Shown piece after piece: positions 17,049 to 25,855 of a stretch of 64,000 nt of DNA. Each line of letters begins with the position of its first letter. Position 1 is the stretch's first letter. This DNA is from Variovorax sp. KK3 (GTDB lineage Bacteria > Pseudomonadota > Gammaproteobacteria > Burkholderiales > Burkholderiaceae_C): NCBI RefSeq assembly GCF_001984055.1, contig NZ_LYVO01000009.1:57075-121074 (forward strand), written 5' to 3'. A program made the translations under genes and the position numbers. Under the pieces are notes generated by a model, which worked only from the letters and a program-made list of their open reading frames with translations, searched no databases and was not told the origin of the DNA.

Positions 17049-17513
17049 CTAGAGAAAACGTTCCAGCAGCTTGCGCGACGCGCGGTCGAGCGCCTTCGCG
17101 TCGGGAATGCGAAATTGCACGCCGTGCGCGCTGGCGATCAGCAGTTCACCGCCTTCGAGCCGGCGGATGTCTTCTTCGGCCTTGAGCACGAAGCTGGTGT
17201 CGCCGCGGTCGGTGCTCACGGTCCAGGTGCTGGGCACGCCGAAGCTGGAGACCGCGTGCAGCTTCAGCAGCGTGGGCGCGAAATCGCGTGCCGACAGGTC
17301 TTCGGCGAGCAGCGTGCGCATGGGCTCGGGCAAGTCGGCCACGCGGTCGACCCACAGCAGCTCGCGGCCTTCGCTGCCGACCAGGGACAAGCCTTCGTCG
17401 GGTGCGGTGAGGGGAAAGGCGCGCACAGGGACGACGCCGCTGTGGCGAACGCCTTCTGCGTCGATCAGGACGAGGCGGCCGAAGGGATCGCGTTCGAGTT
17501 CGATCGGCAGCAT
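17049..17513 (-). CDS. DUF1854 family protein associated with cyanophycin genes
   Basis: The 154-residue cytoplasmic protein has no signal peptide or membrane segment. It matches DUF1854: an opening [52 protein letters not shown], and a C-terminal half with [23 protein letters not shown]1854 proteins are repeatedly found beside cyanophycin synthetase in Burkholderiales, next to an ABC half-transporter; their function is not known. Its ATG shares one base with the stop of the upstream ABC gene (TGATG), so the two proteins are translationally coupled and probably interact. The location of an interaction (membrane or cyanophycin granule) is speculation. Confidence 0.85.
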   Translation of the reverse strand: MLPIELERDPFGRLVLIDAEGVRHSGVVPVRAFPLTAPDEGLSLVGSEGRELLWVDRVADLPEPMRTLLAEDLSARDFAPTLLKLHAVSSFGVPSTWTVSTDRGDTSFVLKAEEDIRRLEGGELLIASAHGVQFRIPDAKALDRASRKLLERFL

Positions 17514-19780
17514 CACGCATCCCCCGCCGGATGCGCCGCATGCCCGCCCAGCGCGATTGCCACGCCGGTGCGCTCGGCCACCGCACCGGGGCTCTCGTCG
17601 TCGGCTTGCCGCAGCTGCGCCTGGTAGAGCCGCCAGTACGCGCCCTGCTGCTCCATCAGCGCATCGTGCGGCCCCACCTCGACGATCTCGCCACGGTCCA
17701 TCACCACCAGCCGGTCGGCCTTGCGCAAGGTCGACAGGCGGTGCGCGATGGCGATGGTGGTGCGGCCCTGCACCAGGTTGTCCAGAGCCTTCTGGATCTC
17801 CTTTTCGGTCTCGGTGTCGACCGCCGAAGTGGCCTCGTCGAGGATCAGGATGCGCGGGTCGATCAGCAGCGCCCGCGCGATGCTGATGCGCTGCCGCTCG
17901 CCGCCCGACAGGCCCTGCCCGCGCTCGCCCACCAGCGAGTCGTAGCCATGCGGCAGCCGCAGGATGAAGTCGTGCGCATGCGCCGCGCGCGCCGCAGCCA
18001 CGATCTCTTCGCGCGAGGCATCGGGCTTGCCGTAGGCGATGTTCTGCGCGATGGTGCCGAAGAACAGAAAGGGCTCTTGCAGCACCAGCCCCACGTGCCG
18101 CCGGTAGTCGGCCACCGCGAAGCGGCGGATGTCGGTGCCGTCGACCAGGATGGCGCCATCGGTCACGTCGTAGAAGCGGCAGATCAGGTTGACCAGCGTG
18201 CTCTTGCCGGAGCCGCTGTGGCCCACCAGGCCGATCATCTCGCCGGGCTCGATCGTCAGGTCGAGGTCGCGGATGACGGCGCGGCTGCCGTAGCGAAAGC
18301 CCACGTCGCGCATCCGGATGCGGCCTTCCACGCGCTCGACCTTCACCGGGTCGAGCGGCTCGGGCACGTTGCTCACGTGGTCCAGGATGTCGAAGATGCG
18401 CTTGGCCCCGGCCGCCGCCTTCTGCGTGACCGACACGATGCGGCTCATCGAGTCCATGCGCGTGTAGAAGCGGCCGATGTAGGCGACGAAGGCCGTCAGC
18501 ACACCCACCGTGATGTTGTGGCGCGCCACCTGCCAGATGCCGAAGCCCCAGACCACGAGCAGGCCGATCTCGGTCAGCAGCGACACGCTGGGCGTGAACA
18601 GCGACCAGGTGCGGTTGAGCTTGTCGTTGACCTGCAGGTTGTATTGGTTGGCTGCGCGGAAGCGCCCGGCCTCGCGCTTTTCCTGCGCGAAGGCCTTGAC
18701 CACGCGGATGCCCGGAATCGTGTCGGCCAGCACGTTGGTCACCTCGCTCCACACCCGGTCGATCTTCTCGAAGCCGGTGCGCAGCCGGTCGCGCACCGTG
18801 TGGATCATCCACGCGATGAAGGGCAGCGGCACCAGGGTCACCATCGCCAGCAGCGGGTTGATGGAGATCAGGATGATCGCGGTCATCGTGATCATCAGCA
18901 CGTCATTGAGGAAGTCGAGCGCGTGCAGCGACAGGAAGACGTTGATGCGGTCGGTCTCCGAGCCGATGCGCGCCATCAGGTCGCCGGTGCGCTTGCCGCC
19001 GAAGTAATCGAGCGGCAAGGTCAGCAGGTGTTCATAGGTGGTGGTGCGCAGGTCGGCGCCCATGCGCTCGGACACCAGCGCCAGCAGATAGGTGCGGGCC
19101 CAGCCCAGCCCCCAGCCGGTGAGGGCCGCGGCCAGCAACAGGCCCAGGTACATGGCAACCTTGCCGACGGCGATCTGCTGGCCGTTCTGGAACGGAATCA
19201 GCACGTCGTCCATCAGCGGGATCGTGAGGTAGGGCGGCACCAGCGTGGCGCCGGTCGAAGCCAAAGTCAGGAGAAACCCGATGAGAAGCTGCTTTCGATA
19301 AGGCCTCGCGAAGCGGCCGAGGCGAAGCAATACCCAGGTCGACGGCGGGGTCTGGAGCTCGGCCTCCGAAGACGTTTCGTCAGAGTCGACTTCTGTCGCC
19401 TGCGTGACACCGGCAGCCCGCTGTTCGAACGCCTTTTGCAGCCGCAAGGCTGCGGCTTGATGTGCCAGTGTGTAACGCCAGCGGGCCAGTCGGACCCGCC
19501 CGTCGCACAGGTCCAGCGTGCCTATTCCGGCATGGTCGCCGAACTGCAGTTCCAGGCCGGAATGCTCGAGCGGCCACTCCGTCCAGCGCCCTTTGGCATC
19601 GCGGGCGAGCACCCGCCGATCGGTCAGCGCAAGAAGTCCGGGGTTAAACCGAAGTTCACTATCAAGGTCAACCGGCACTGTCGCCAGAACGTTTTCCGCG
19701 GTTCGAAGCCGGCTTTTCAGCGCGCCTGAAGCCTCCTCTTCAACGCCCTCCGGGGCCTCGACTGGATCGTGATGTTGCAT
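17513..19780 (-). CDS. Cyanophycin-locus ABC half-transporter with PH-like N-terminal domain
   Basis: The 755-residue type I exporter-like protein has three parts. Residues 1-150 are soluble and include [20 protein letters not shown] followed by [20 protein letters not shown], a pattern resembling bacterial PH/GRAM-type domains (LTDRRVL strand and terminal helix). Residues about 155-460 hold six membrane helices (e.g. [39 protein letters not shown]). The C-terminal ATPase has Walker [10 protein letters not shown] (about 519-527), Q-loop [12 protein letters not shown], signature [16 protein letters not shown] (about 623) and [17 protein letters not shown], with AIAHRLST as H-loop. The start MQHHDP leaves 127 bases to the divergent cphA'. 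It is coupled to the DUF1854 gene. The transported substrate is unknown; a role in cyanophycin metabolism is inferred from conserved neighbourhood only. Confidence 0.87.
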   Translation of the reverse strand: MQHHDPVEAPEGVEEEASGALKSRLRTAENVLATVPVDLDSELRFNPGLLALTDRRVLARDAKGRWTEWPLEHSGLELQFGDHAGIGTLDLCDGRVRLARWRYTLAHQAAALRLQKAFEQRAAGVTQATEVDSDETSSEAELQTPPSTWVLLRLGRFARPYRKQLLIGFLLTLASTGATLVPPYLTIPLMDDVLIPFQNGQQIAVGKVAMYLGLLLAAALTGWGLGWARTYLLALVSERMGADLRTTTYEHLLTLPLDYFGGKRTGDLMARIGSETDRINVFLSLHALDFLNDVLMITMTAIILISINPLLAMVTLVPLPFIAWMIHTVRDRLRTGFEKIDRVWSEVTNVLADTIPGIRVVKAFAQEKREAGRFRAANQYNLQVNDKLNRTWSLFTPSVSLLTEIGLLVVWGFGIWQVARHNITVGVLTAFVAYIGRFYTRMDSMSRIVSVTQKAAAGAKRIFDILDHVSNVPEPLDPVKVERVEGRIRMRDVGFRYGSRAVIRDLDLTIEPGEMIGLVGHSGSGKSTLVNLICRFYDVTDGAILVDGTDIRRFAVADYRRHVGLVLQEPFLFFGTIAQNIAYGKPDASREEIVAAARAAHAHDFILRLPHGYDSLVGERGQGLSGGERQRISIARALLIDPRILILDEATSAVDTETEKEIQKALDNLVQGRTTIAIAHRLSTLRKADRLVVMDRGEIVEVGPHDALMEQQGAYWRLYQAQLRQADDESPGAVAERTGVAIALGGHAAHPAGDA

Positions 19781-19907
19781 TGTGTTTCTGTGTCTTCGGC
19801 CAGCAAAGGGCCACTTCATGGCACCCGCCGGGCGCCGATTCTGACCGATGGCCATGGGCGCGTATGACAGCGCCGCAGTGCTCGGCCAAAGCACAACGAA
19901 CGTTCCC

Positions 19908-22148
19908 ATGACCCGTTTCGACGACATTCGCCTGCTTCGCATCAACTATTTGCGCGGCCCGAGCATCTGGACCTACCGCCCGGTGCTGGAGGTCTGGCTC
20001 GACCTGGGCCGGCTCGAGGAATACCCGTCCAACAAGATCCCGGGCTTCGCCGACCGCCTGACCGGCCTGCTGCCGGCGCTCATCGAACACCACTGCGGTG
20101 TGGGCGAGCGCGGCGGCTTCATCCAGCGGCTGGTCGAAGGCACCTGGTCGGGCCACGTGCTCGAGCACGTCGTGATCGAGCTGCTCAACCTGGCCGGCAT
20201 GGCGACCGGCTTCGGCCAGACCCGCGAGACCTCGGTGTCGGGCATTTACCGGATGGTGTTCCGCTCGCGCGACGAAGAAGTCGCCCGGGTTGCGCTGGCC
20301 GAGGGACTGCGCATCATGATGGCCGCCATCAACAACGACCCGATCGGCCCGCAGGACGTGCAGAAGGCCATCGAACTCATCAAGGACAAGGTCGACGATT
20401 GCTACCTCGGCCCGAGCACCGAGGCGATCGTCAATGCCGCGATCGACCGCGACATCCCCTACATGCGCCTCAACAGCGGCAACCTGGTGCAGATGGGCTA
20501 CGGCGCCAACCAGCAGCGCATCTGGACGGCCGAGACCGATTACACCAGCGCCATCGGCGAATCGATCGCAAGCGACAAGCCGCTCACCAAGTCGCTTCTG
20601 GCGGGCTGCGGCATCCCGGTGCCCCAGGGCCAGGCGGTGGCCAGCCCGGCCGAGGCCTGGGAAGTGGCGCAGGAGCTGGGCCTGCCGGTGGTGGTCAAGC
20701 CCTCCGACGGCAACCATGGCCGCGGCGTCATCCTCGACCTGAGCAAGCAGGAAGACATCGAAGCCGCCTTCGGCGTCGCCGAACGTCACGGCAGCGAAGT
20801 GCTGGTCGAGCGCTACATCCGCGGCGAAGAGCACCGCCTGCTGGTGGTCGGTGGCCGCCTGGTGGCCGCCGCGCGCGGCGAGACCGTGTGGATCACCGGC
20901 GACGGCCGTTCCGACGTGCGCGCCCTCATCGAAAGCCAGATCAACAGCGACCCGCGCCGCGGCGACACCGAGGACTTCCCGCTGTCCCGCCTGGGCGCGC
21001 GCGACGGCGCCATCCTGTCCGACCTGCATCGCCAGGGCCTGGAGCCGGAGTCGGTGCCCGATGCCGGCCAGCGCGTGCTGATCCAGCGCAACGGCAACGT
21101 CGCCATCGACTGCACCGATGCGGTTCATCCCGAAGTCGCCCACATGGTCGAGCTGGCCGCGCGCGTGGTCGGCCTGGACATCGCGGGCATCGACCTCGTG
21201 TGCGAAGACATCGCGCAGCCGCTCGGCCCGCAGGGCGGCGGCATCGTCGAAGTCAATGCCGGCCCCGGCCTGTTGATGCACCTGAAGCCCGCCGTCGGCT
21301 CGCCCCGCCCCGTGGGCCGCGCCATCTGCGACCACCTGTTCCCCGGCGAGACGCAAGGACGCATTCCGGTGGTGGGCGTCGCGGGCTCGCAAGACCCCGA
21401 AGTCATCGCTCGTCTCGTGGCCTGGCTGGTCGGGCTCTCCGGCCGCTACACCGGCCTGGCCTGCGCCGACGGCCTGTTCCTCGAACGCCGCCGCGTCGAC
21501 GCGCGCGACAGCGCCGGCTGGGAAGCCGGCCGCCGCCTGCTCATGAACCGCACCGTGCAGGCCGTGGTCATCGAAAACGGCGCCGAGTCCATCCTGCGCG
21601 ACGGGCTGGCCTACGACCGCTGCCAGGTCGGCATCGTCACCGACCTCGACGGCGCCGAAGCGCTGTCGCACTACGACATCTTCGAAAGCGACCAGATGGT
21701 GCGCGTGCTGCGCACCCAGGTCGACGTGGTGCTGCCCGAAGGCACGGCCGTGCTCAACGCGGCCGATCCGCGCGTCGCGGGCCTGGCGCCGCTGTGCGAC
21801 GGCGACGTCATCCTGTACAGCGTCGACCCGCAAGCCGAGGCGCTCGCAGCGCACCGTGCCGCGGGCGGCAAGGCCGTGATCGTGCGGCAAGACCGCGTGG
21901 TGCTGGCCACCGGCACCAGCGAATCCTTCCTGCCGGGCCTGGGCCGCCTGACCATCTGGCGCGCCACGCATGCCGGCGTCAGCTTGGCCAGCCTGCTGGC
22001 CGCGGTCGCGACCGGCTGGGCCATGGGCATTCCGTTGAGCCTGATCGGCGCCGGCGCCGAAGCCTTCGAAGCCGACCTGCAAGCCGCCCTCGCCTCGCTG
22101 CAGCTGTCCCAACAGTCCCTTCTTTCGCCCGAGCAACAACTCGCCTGA
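19908..22148 (+). CDS. cphA': Cyanophycin synthetase-like protein CphA' with degenerate Mur-ligase domain
   Basis: The 746-residue protein has the CphA N-domain (RLLRINYLRGPSIWTYRPVL; HVLEHVVIELLNLAGMA) and an ATP-grasp domain with intact-looking residues (VVVKPSDGNHGRGVI, LVERYIRGEEHRLLVVG, GIVEVNAGPGLLMHL). The Mur-ligase-like domain is damaged: at about residues 488-505, where its neighbour has GTNGKTTT, this protein has VVGVAGSQDPEVIARLV, and the C-terminal Mur subdomain (about 110 residues) is missing. It should retain ATP-grasp chemistry (adding Asp to the backbone in CphA) but not the Mur-type Arg ligation. Paired cphA genes are known in other Burkholderiales such as Cupriavidus necator. 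Start MTRFDD is preferred; in-frame ATGs at 19848 and 19854 are also open. It precedes cphA by 49 bases. Confidence 0.9.
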   Translation: MTRFDDIRLLRINYLRGPSIWTYRPVLEVWLDLGRLEEYPSNKIPGFADRLTGLLPALIEHHCGVGERGGFIQRLVEGTWSGHVLEHVVIELLNLAGMATGFGQTRETSVSGIYRMVFRSRDEEVARVALAEGLRIMMAAINNDPIGPQDVQKAIELIKDKVDDCYLGPSTEAIVNAAIDRDIPYMRLNSGNLVQMGYGANQQRIWTAETDYTSAIGESIASDKPLTKSLLAGCGIPVPQGQAVASPAEAWEVAQELGLPVVVKPSDGNHGRGVILDLSKQEDIEAAFGVAERHGSEVLVERYIRGEEHRLLVVGGRLVAAARGETVWITGDGRSDVRALIESQINSDPRRGDTEDFPLSRLGARDGAILSDLHRQGLEPESVPDAGQRVLIQRNGNVAIDCTDAVHPEVAHMVELAARVVGLDIAGIDLVCEDIAQPLGPQGGGIVEVNAGPGLLMHLKPAVGSPRPVGRAICDHLFPGETQGRIPVVGVAGSQDPEVIARLVAWLVGLSGRYTGLACADGLFLERRRVDARDSAGWEAGRRLLMNRTVQAVVIENGAESILRDGLAYDRCQVGIVTDLDGAEALSHYDIFESDQMVRVLRTQVDVVLPEGTAVLNAADPRVAGLAPLCDGDVILYSVDPQAEALAAHRAAGGKAVIVRQDRVVLATGTSESFLPGLGRLTIWRATHAGVSLASLLAAVATGWAMGIPLSLIGAGAEAFEADLQAALASLQLSQQSLLSPEQQLA

Positions 22149-22153
22149 CCGGC

Positions 22154-22172
22154 CGGCCCCGCCACGGGGCCG
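22154..22172 (+). other. Perfect 7-bp hairpin between cphA' and cphA
   Basis: CGGCCCC (22154-22160) and GGGGCCG (22166-22172) are perfect reverse complements around a five-base loop in the 49-base spacer of the cphA'-cphA pair. No T-run follows, so full termination is unlikely. It could set the relative expression of the two synthetases by RNA processing or partial attenuation; that role is inferred. Confidence 0.4.
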
Positions 22173-22197
22173 CCGGCGGCGCACTGCCTTCTTCATC

Positions 22198-24765
22198 ATG
22201 GAAGTTCAACGCGTCCGTGCCCTGCGTGGGCCCAATCTCTGGAGCCGTCACACCTGCATCGAGGCCGTCGTGGCCTGCGCGGGTGACGAGAACGCGGTCG
22301 AGCGACTGACCGGCTTCGAGCCCCGCCTGCGCGCGCTGTTCCCGACCATCGGCGAATTGCACCCCATCGTGCTGGGCCAGCCGCTGTCGCTCGCCCACGT
22401 GCTCGAAAACGCCGCGGTGGCGCTGCAGGCGCAGGCCGGCTGCGCGGTCAACATCGGCCACACCGCGCGCACCACGGAAGAAGGCGTCTACCAGGTCACC
22501 TTCCAGTACACCGAAGAAGCCGTCGGCCGGCGCGCGCTCGAACTGGCGTGCCAGCTGATCGCCGCCGCGCAGAACAACACCGCCTTCGACGCCACCGCCG
22601 CCATCACCGAGCTGCGCGACCTCGACGAGGACGAGCGCCTGGGTCCGAGCACCGGTTCCATCGTCGATGCCGCCGTGGCCCGTGGCATCCCCTACCGCCG
22701 CCTCACCAGCGGCAGCCTCGTGCAGTTCGGCTGGGGTTCGAAGCAGCGCCGCATCCAGGCCGCCGAAGTCGACAGCACCAGCGGCGTGGCCGAATCGATC
22801 GCCCAGGACAAGGAGCTCACCAAGCAGCTGCTCAACGCCGCCGGCGTGCCGGTGCCGCTGGGCCGCCCGGTGAGCAGCGTCGACGACGGCTGGGCCGCCG
22901 CGCAGGAGATCGGCCTGCCGGTGGTCGTGAAGCCGCAGGACGGCAACCAGGGCAAGGGCGTCACCGTCAACATCGTCACGCGCGAGCAGCTCGCCGCGGC
23001 CTACGACTCGGCTGCCGAGCACGGCGAGGTGATGGTCGAGAAATTCCTGCCGGGCTTCGACTTCCGGCTGCTGGTGGTGGGCGACAAGCTGGTCGCCGCC
23101 GCGCGGCGCGATCCGCCCCAGGTCATCGGCGACGGCCGCCAGACCGTGCGCCAGCTCGTGGAAACGGTCAACCTCGACCCGCGCCGCGGCGAGGGCCACG
23201 CGACCTCGCTGACCAAGATCCGCCTCGACGACATCGCCGTGGGCCGCCTGGAAGCGCAGGGCCTCGCGCCCGACAGCGTGCCCGCGCTGGGCCAGCGCGT
23301 CGTGCTGCGCAACAACGCCAACCTGTCCACCGGCGGCACCGCCACCGACGTCACCGACACCGTGCATCCCGAAGTGGCTGCGCGCGCCATCGACGCAGCG
23401 CAGATGGTCGGCCTGCACATCTGCGGCGTCGATATGGTGTGCGAGAACGTCGTGCGCCCGCTCGAAGAACAGCACGGCGGCGTGGTCGAGGTGAATGCCG
23501 CGCCGGGGCTGCGCATGCACATCTCGCCGTCCTTCGGCCGCGGCCGCCCGGTGGGCGAGGCGGTCATGGACACGCTCTTCGCCGACGGCGACGACGGCCG
23601 CATCCCGGTGGTGGCCGTCACCGGCACCAACGGCAAGACCACCACCGCGCGGCTGGTCAACCACCTGCTGGCCGGCAGCGGCCTGCGCACCGGCATGACC
23701 AACACCGACGGCGTCTACATCGACGGCCGCCAGACCGACAGCGGCGACTGCAGCGGCCCCAAGAGCGCGCGCAACGTGCTGCTGCATCCCGACGTCGACG
23801 CGGCCGTCTTCGAGGTGGCGCGCGGCGGCATCCTGCGCGAAGGCCTGGGCTTCGATCGCTGCCAGGTGGCGGTGGTCACCAACATCGGCAGCGGCGACCA
23901 TCTGGGCCTCAACTACATCACCACCGTGGAAGACCTGGCCGTGCTCAAGCGCGTGATCGTGCGCAACGTGGCGCCGCACGGCTACGCGGTGCTCAACGCC
24001 GCCGACCACAACGTGGCCGCCATGTCCGCGACCTGCCCCGGCAGCGTGATCTTCTTCGCGCGCGACCGCCAGCACCCCGTGATGGCCACGCACCGCGCCC
24101 AGGGCAAGCGCACCGTCTTCGTCGACCAGGACGCGATCGTCGCGGCCGAGGGCTCGTGGCGCGAGCGCATCCCGCTGCGCGACGTTCAGCTCACGCGCAA
24201 CGGCACCATCGGCTTCCAGGTCGACAACGTCATGGCCGCGGTGGCCGCCGCCTGGGCCGTGGGACTGGACTGGGACAGCATCCGCAGCGGGCTGGCCAGC
24301 TTCAAGAGCGACCCGGGCGGCGTGCCCGGCCGCTTCAACGTGATGGACTACCGCGGCGCCACCGTGATCGCCGACTACGGCCACAACACCGATGCGATGC
24401 GCGCGCTGGTGTCGGCCGTGGACACCATGCCCGCGAAGAAGCGCTCGGTGGTCATCAGCGGCGCCGGCGACCGGCGCGACAGCGACATCCGCGACCAGAC
24501 CGCCATCCTCGGCGAGGCCTTCGACGACGTCATCCTCTACCAGGACGCCGCCCAGCGCGGCCGCGCCGACGGCGAGGTGATGGGCCTGTTGCGCCAGGGC
24601 CTGCAGGGCGCCAGCCGCACGCGCAACATCGACGAGATCCGCGGCGAGTTCATCGCCATCGACACGGCGCTCGCCAGGCTGCAGCCGGGCGACCTGGCCC
24701 TGGTGCTGGTCGACCAGGTCGAGGAAGCGCTGGCTCACCTCGCGAAGCGCATCGCCGAAGGCTGA
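22198..24765 (+). CDS. cphA: Cyanophycin synthetase
   Basis: Non-ribosomal synthesis of multi-L-arginyl-poly-L-aspartate, a nitrogen, carbon and energy reserve stored as cytoplasmic granules. The 855-residue protein has the N-domain (ALRGPNLWSRHTCIEAVV), the ATP-grasp domain (VVVKPQDGNQGKGVTVNIV at about 240-258; VEKFLPGFDFRLLVVGDKLV; GGVVEVNAAPGLRMH) and a complete Mur-ligase module: P-loop GTNGKTTT at 476-483, NTDGVYIDGRQTDSGDCSGP, EVARGGILREGLGFDRCQVA, and the C-terminal subdomain with VIADYGHNTDAMRAL and SGAGDRRDSDIRDQ. Length is near the usual ~870-900. It begins 49 bases after cphA'. No cyanophycinase or isoaspartyl dipeptidase gene is in the window. Confidence 0.97.
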   Translation: MEVQRVRALRGPNLWSRHTCIEAVVACAGDENAVERLTGFEPRLRALFPTIGELHPIVLGQPLSLAHVLENAAVALQAQAGCAVNIGHTARTTEEGVYQVTFQYTEEAVGRRALELACQLIAAAQNNTAFDATAAITELRDLDEDERLGPSTGSIVDAAVARGIPYRRLTSGSLVQFGWGSKQRRIQAAEVDSTSGVAESIAQDKELTKQLLNAAGVPVPLGRPVSSVDDGWAAAQEIGLPVVVKPQDGNQGKGVTVNIVTREQLAAAYDSAAEHGEVMVEKFLPGFDFRLLVVGDKLVAAARRDPPQVIGDGRQTVRQLVETVNLDPRRGEGHATSLTKIRLDDIAVGRLEAQGLAPDSVPALGQRVVLRNNANLSTGGTATDVTDTVHPEVAARAIDAAQMVGLHICGVDMVCENVVRPLEEQHGGVVEVNAAPGLRMHISPSFGRGRPVGEAVMDTLFADGDDGRIPVVAVTGTNGKTTTARLVNHLLAGSGLRTGMTNTDGVYIDGRQTDSGDCSGPKSARNVLLHPDVDAAVFEVARGGILREGLGFDRCQVAVVTNIGSGDHLGLNYITTVEDLAVLKRVIVRNVAPHGYAVLNAADHNVAAMSATCPGSVIFFARDRQHPVMATHRAQGKRTVFVDQDAIVAAEGSWRERIPLRDVQLTRNGTIGFQVDNVMAAVAAAWAVGLDWDSIRSGLASFKSDPGGVPGRFNVMDYRGATVIADYGHNTDAMRALVSAVDTMPAKKRSVVISGAGDRRDSDIRDQTAILGEAFDDVILYQDAAQRGRADGEVMGLLRQGLQGASRTRNIDEIRGEFIAIDTALARLQPGDLALVLVDQVEEALAHLAKRIAEG

Positions 24766-24784
24766 AGCCCGCAGTGACGGTTCG

Positions 24785-24806
24785 GTTCCGGCGCGCTTGC
24801 CGGAAC
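24785..24806 (+). terminator. Candidate hairpin terminator downstream of cphA
   Basis: GTTCCGGC (24785-24792) and GCCGGAAC (24799-24806) form a perfect 8-bp stem with a six-base loop, 20 bases after the cphA stop. A GC-rich stretch rather than a T-run follows, so it is at best a weak intrinsic terminator or an RNA 3'-end stabiliser. Confidence 0.4.
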
Positions 24807-24937
24807 TGTCCGACGCGAAGCTGCGCCACGGCGCCGGGGCGGGCGGCTTTCCTGTCCCACACTGCCGGACGCTCCAGGCGGTCGACACTCCTTTGACAGG
24901 CTGCGCTGTTGCGCTGCCGCCGACTAGGAGTGCCTTC

Positions 24938-25465
24938 ATGAAACAAGTCATCCGTTCCAGCCTCGCCATCGCGGTCGCCGCAGCCGGCCTCGCGATCCCC
25001 GCGCTGAGCGCCGCCCAGGCCGGCAGCGACCGCACCTTCATGCGCGAACGCGCCGTCTGCGACGGCATCCAGCAAGACCGCGCCGCGTGCCTGCGCGAAG
25101 CGGGCGCGGCACGCTTCGAAGCACAGCGTGGTGGCTTGACCAGCGCGCCACCCACGAACTACGAACAGAACGCGCTGGCCCGTTGCGGCCTGCAACCGCC
25201 GAGCGACCGTGCGGACTGCGAAGCGCGCGTGCGCGGCACCGGCATGACCTCGCTCAACGGCAGCGTGCTCGGCGGCGGCGTGATCCGCGAGACCGTCACG
25301 CCGCTCCCACCCGTACCGGCGCCGGCCATCGCGCCCATCCCGATGTCGGCACCCTCGTCGACCTATGCGCCCGCGCCCTCGTACGCGCCAGCGCCGGCCT
25401 ATGCGCCTGCACCGATCACGGCACCGATGCCCGTGATGCCGCCGATGCAAAGGCCGATCCAATAA
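24938..25465 (+). CDS. Secreted protein with Tyr-Ala-Pro-Ala-Pro repeats, function unknown
   Basis: I do not recognise a characterised family. The 175-residue precursor has a Sec signal peptide (hydrophobic core at about 7-24, ending LSAAQA|GSD). The mature N-terminal half has four cysteines in two CX8-16C arrangements (VCDGIQQDRAACLREAG and RCGLQPPSDRADCEARV), likely two disulfides. From about residue 125 the chain turns into a Pro/Ala-rich tail with a six-residue repeat, xYAPAP, repeated about three times, ending PMPVMPPMQRPIQ. TAGGAG lies nine bases before the ATG. Such a tail could span the periplasm or cell wall. The gene stands between cphA and the 85-residue ORF without obvious operon links. 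A conserved hypothetical of Comamonadaceae is my best description. Confidence 0.75.
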   Translation: MKQVIRSSLAIAVAAAGLAIPALSAAQAGSDRTFMRERAVCDGIQQDRAACLREAGAARFEAQRGGLTSAPPTNYEQNALARCGLQPPSDRADCEARVRGTGMTSLNGSVLGGGVIRETVTPLPPVPAPAIAPIPMSAPSSTYAPAPSYAPAPAYAPAPITAPMPVMPPMQRPIQ

Positions 25466-25597
25466 CGATCTGACTACAGAGGCGCCCAAGGTAGGCCGTC
25501 AAGTTCAAACCTAAGACCTACACTGTCATGGCATTGTCATAAAACAAGCAAGACGGGCTGGCTATAGTTCCAGGTCTATTAGGAGGAACCCAGCCCC

Positions 25598-25855
25598 ATG
25601 AACGCCATCAAGACCGCCCGCCGATTCATCGAGACGGACCCGGCCAACGAATCGGCACAGATCCTCGCTCGCCTGGTCCTCGCCCTGGAATCGGAACGCA
25701 GCTTCGAACTCGTGAAGCTCTACGACCTGGACTACAAGAGCTTCGACATCGCAATGGACATCCTCAAGGAGTGGCGGCTCGACCGCTACTACGCGGGCAA
25801 GTCCAAGCTGTACGACCTTTCGCTGCAGGTCAGCGAACTGCCGGAAGGCGCTTGA
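25598..25855 (+). CDS. Small conserved cytoplasmic protein, function unknown
   Basis: The 85-residue, largely helical protein has no signal, membrane segment or cysteines (ARRFIETDPANESAQILARL, ALESERSFELVKLYDLDYKS, DILKEWRLDRYYAGKSKLYD). A consensus-strength AGGAGG lies 11-16 bases before the ATG, suggesting strong translation. Upstream, two TGTCAT copies eleven bases apart (25525-25540) and a TATAGT hexamer (25563-25568) sit in an AT-rich patch, a plausible but unproven promoter. Its stop overlaps the presumed TTG start of the CYTH-CHAD gene, so the two are probably cotranslated. I cannot assign a function. Confidence 0.85.
   Translation: MNAIKTARRFIETDPANESAQILARLVLALESERSFELVKLYDLDYKSFDIAMDILKEWRLDRYYAGKSKLYDLSLQVSELPEGA

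Noticed and set aside
24893..24921. TTGACA hexamer (24893-24898) upstream of the YAPAP-repeat protein gene
   Set aside because: No -10-like hexamer at 16-19 bases spacing; the following bases are GC-rich, so I did not annotate a promoter.
21979..25155. Long minus-strand open frame antisense to cphA
   Set aside because: No domain match and full overlap with cphA, whose motifs are unambiguous.
25534..25568. TTGTCA (25534-25539) and TATAGT (25563-25568) as a promoter for the 85-residue protein gene
   Set aside because: Spacing of 23 bases is too long for sigma-70. Mentioned only within the gene entry.
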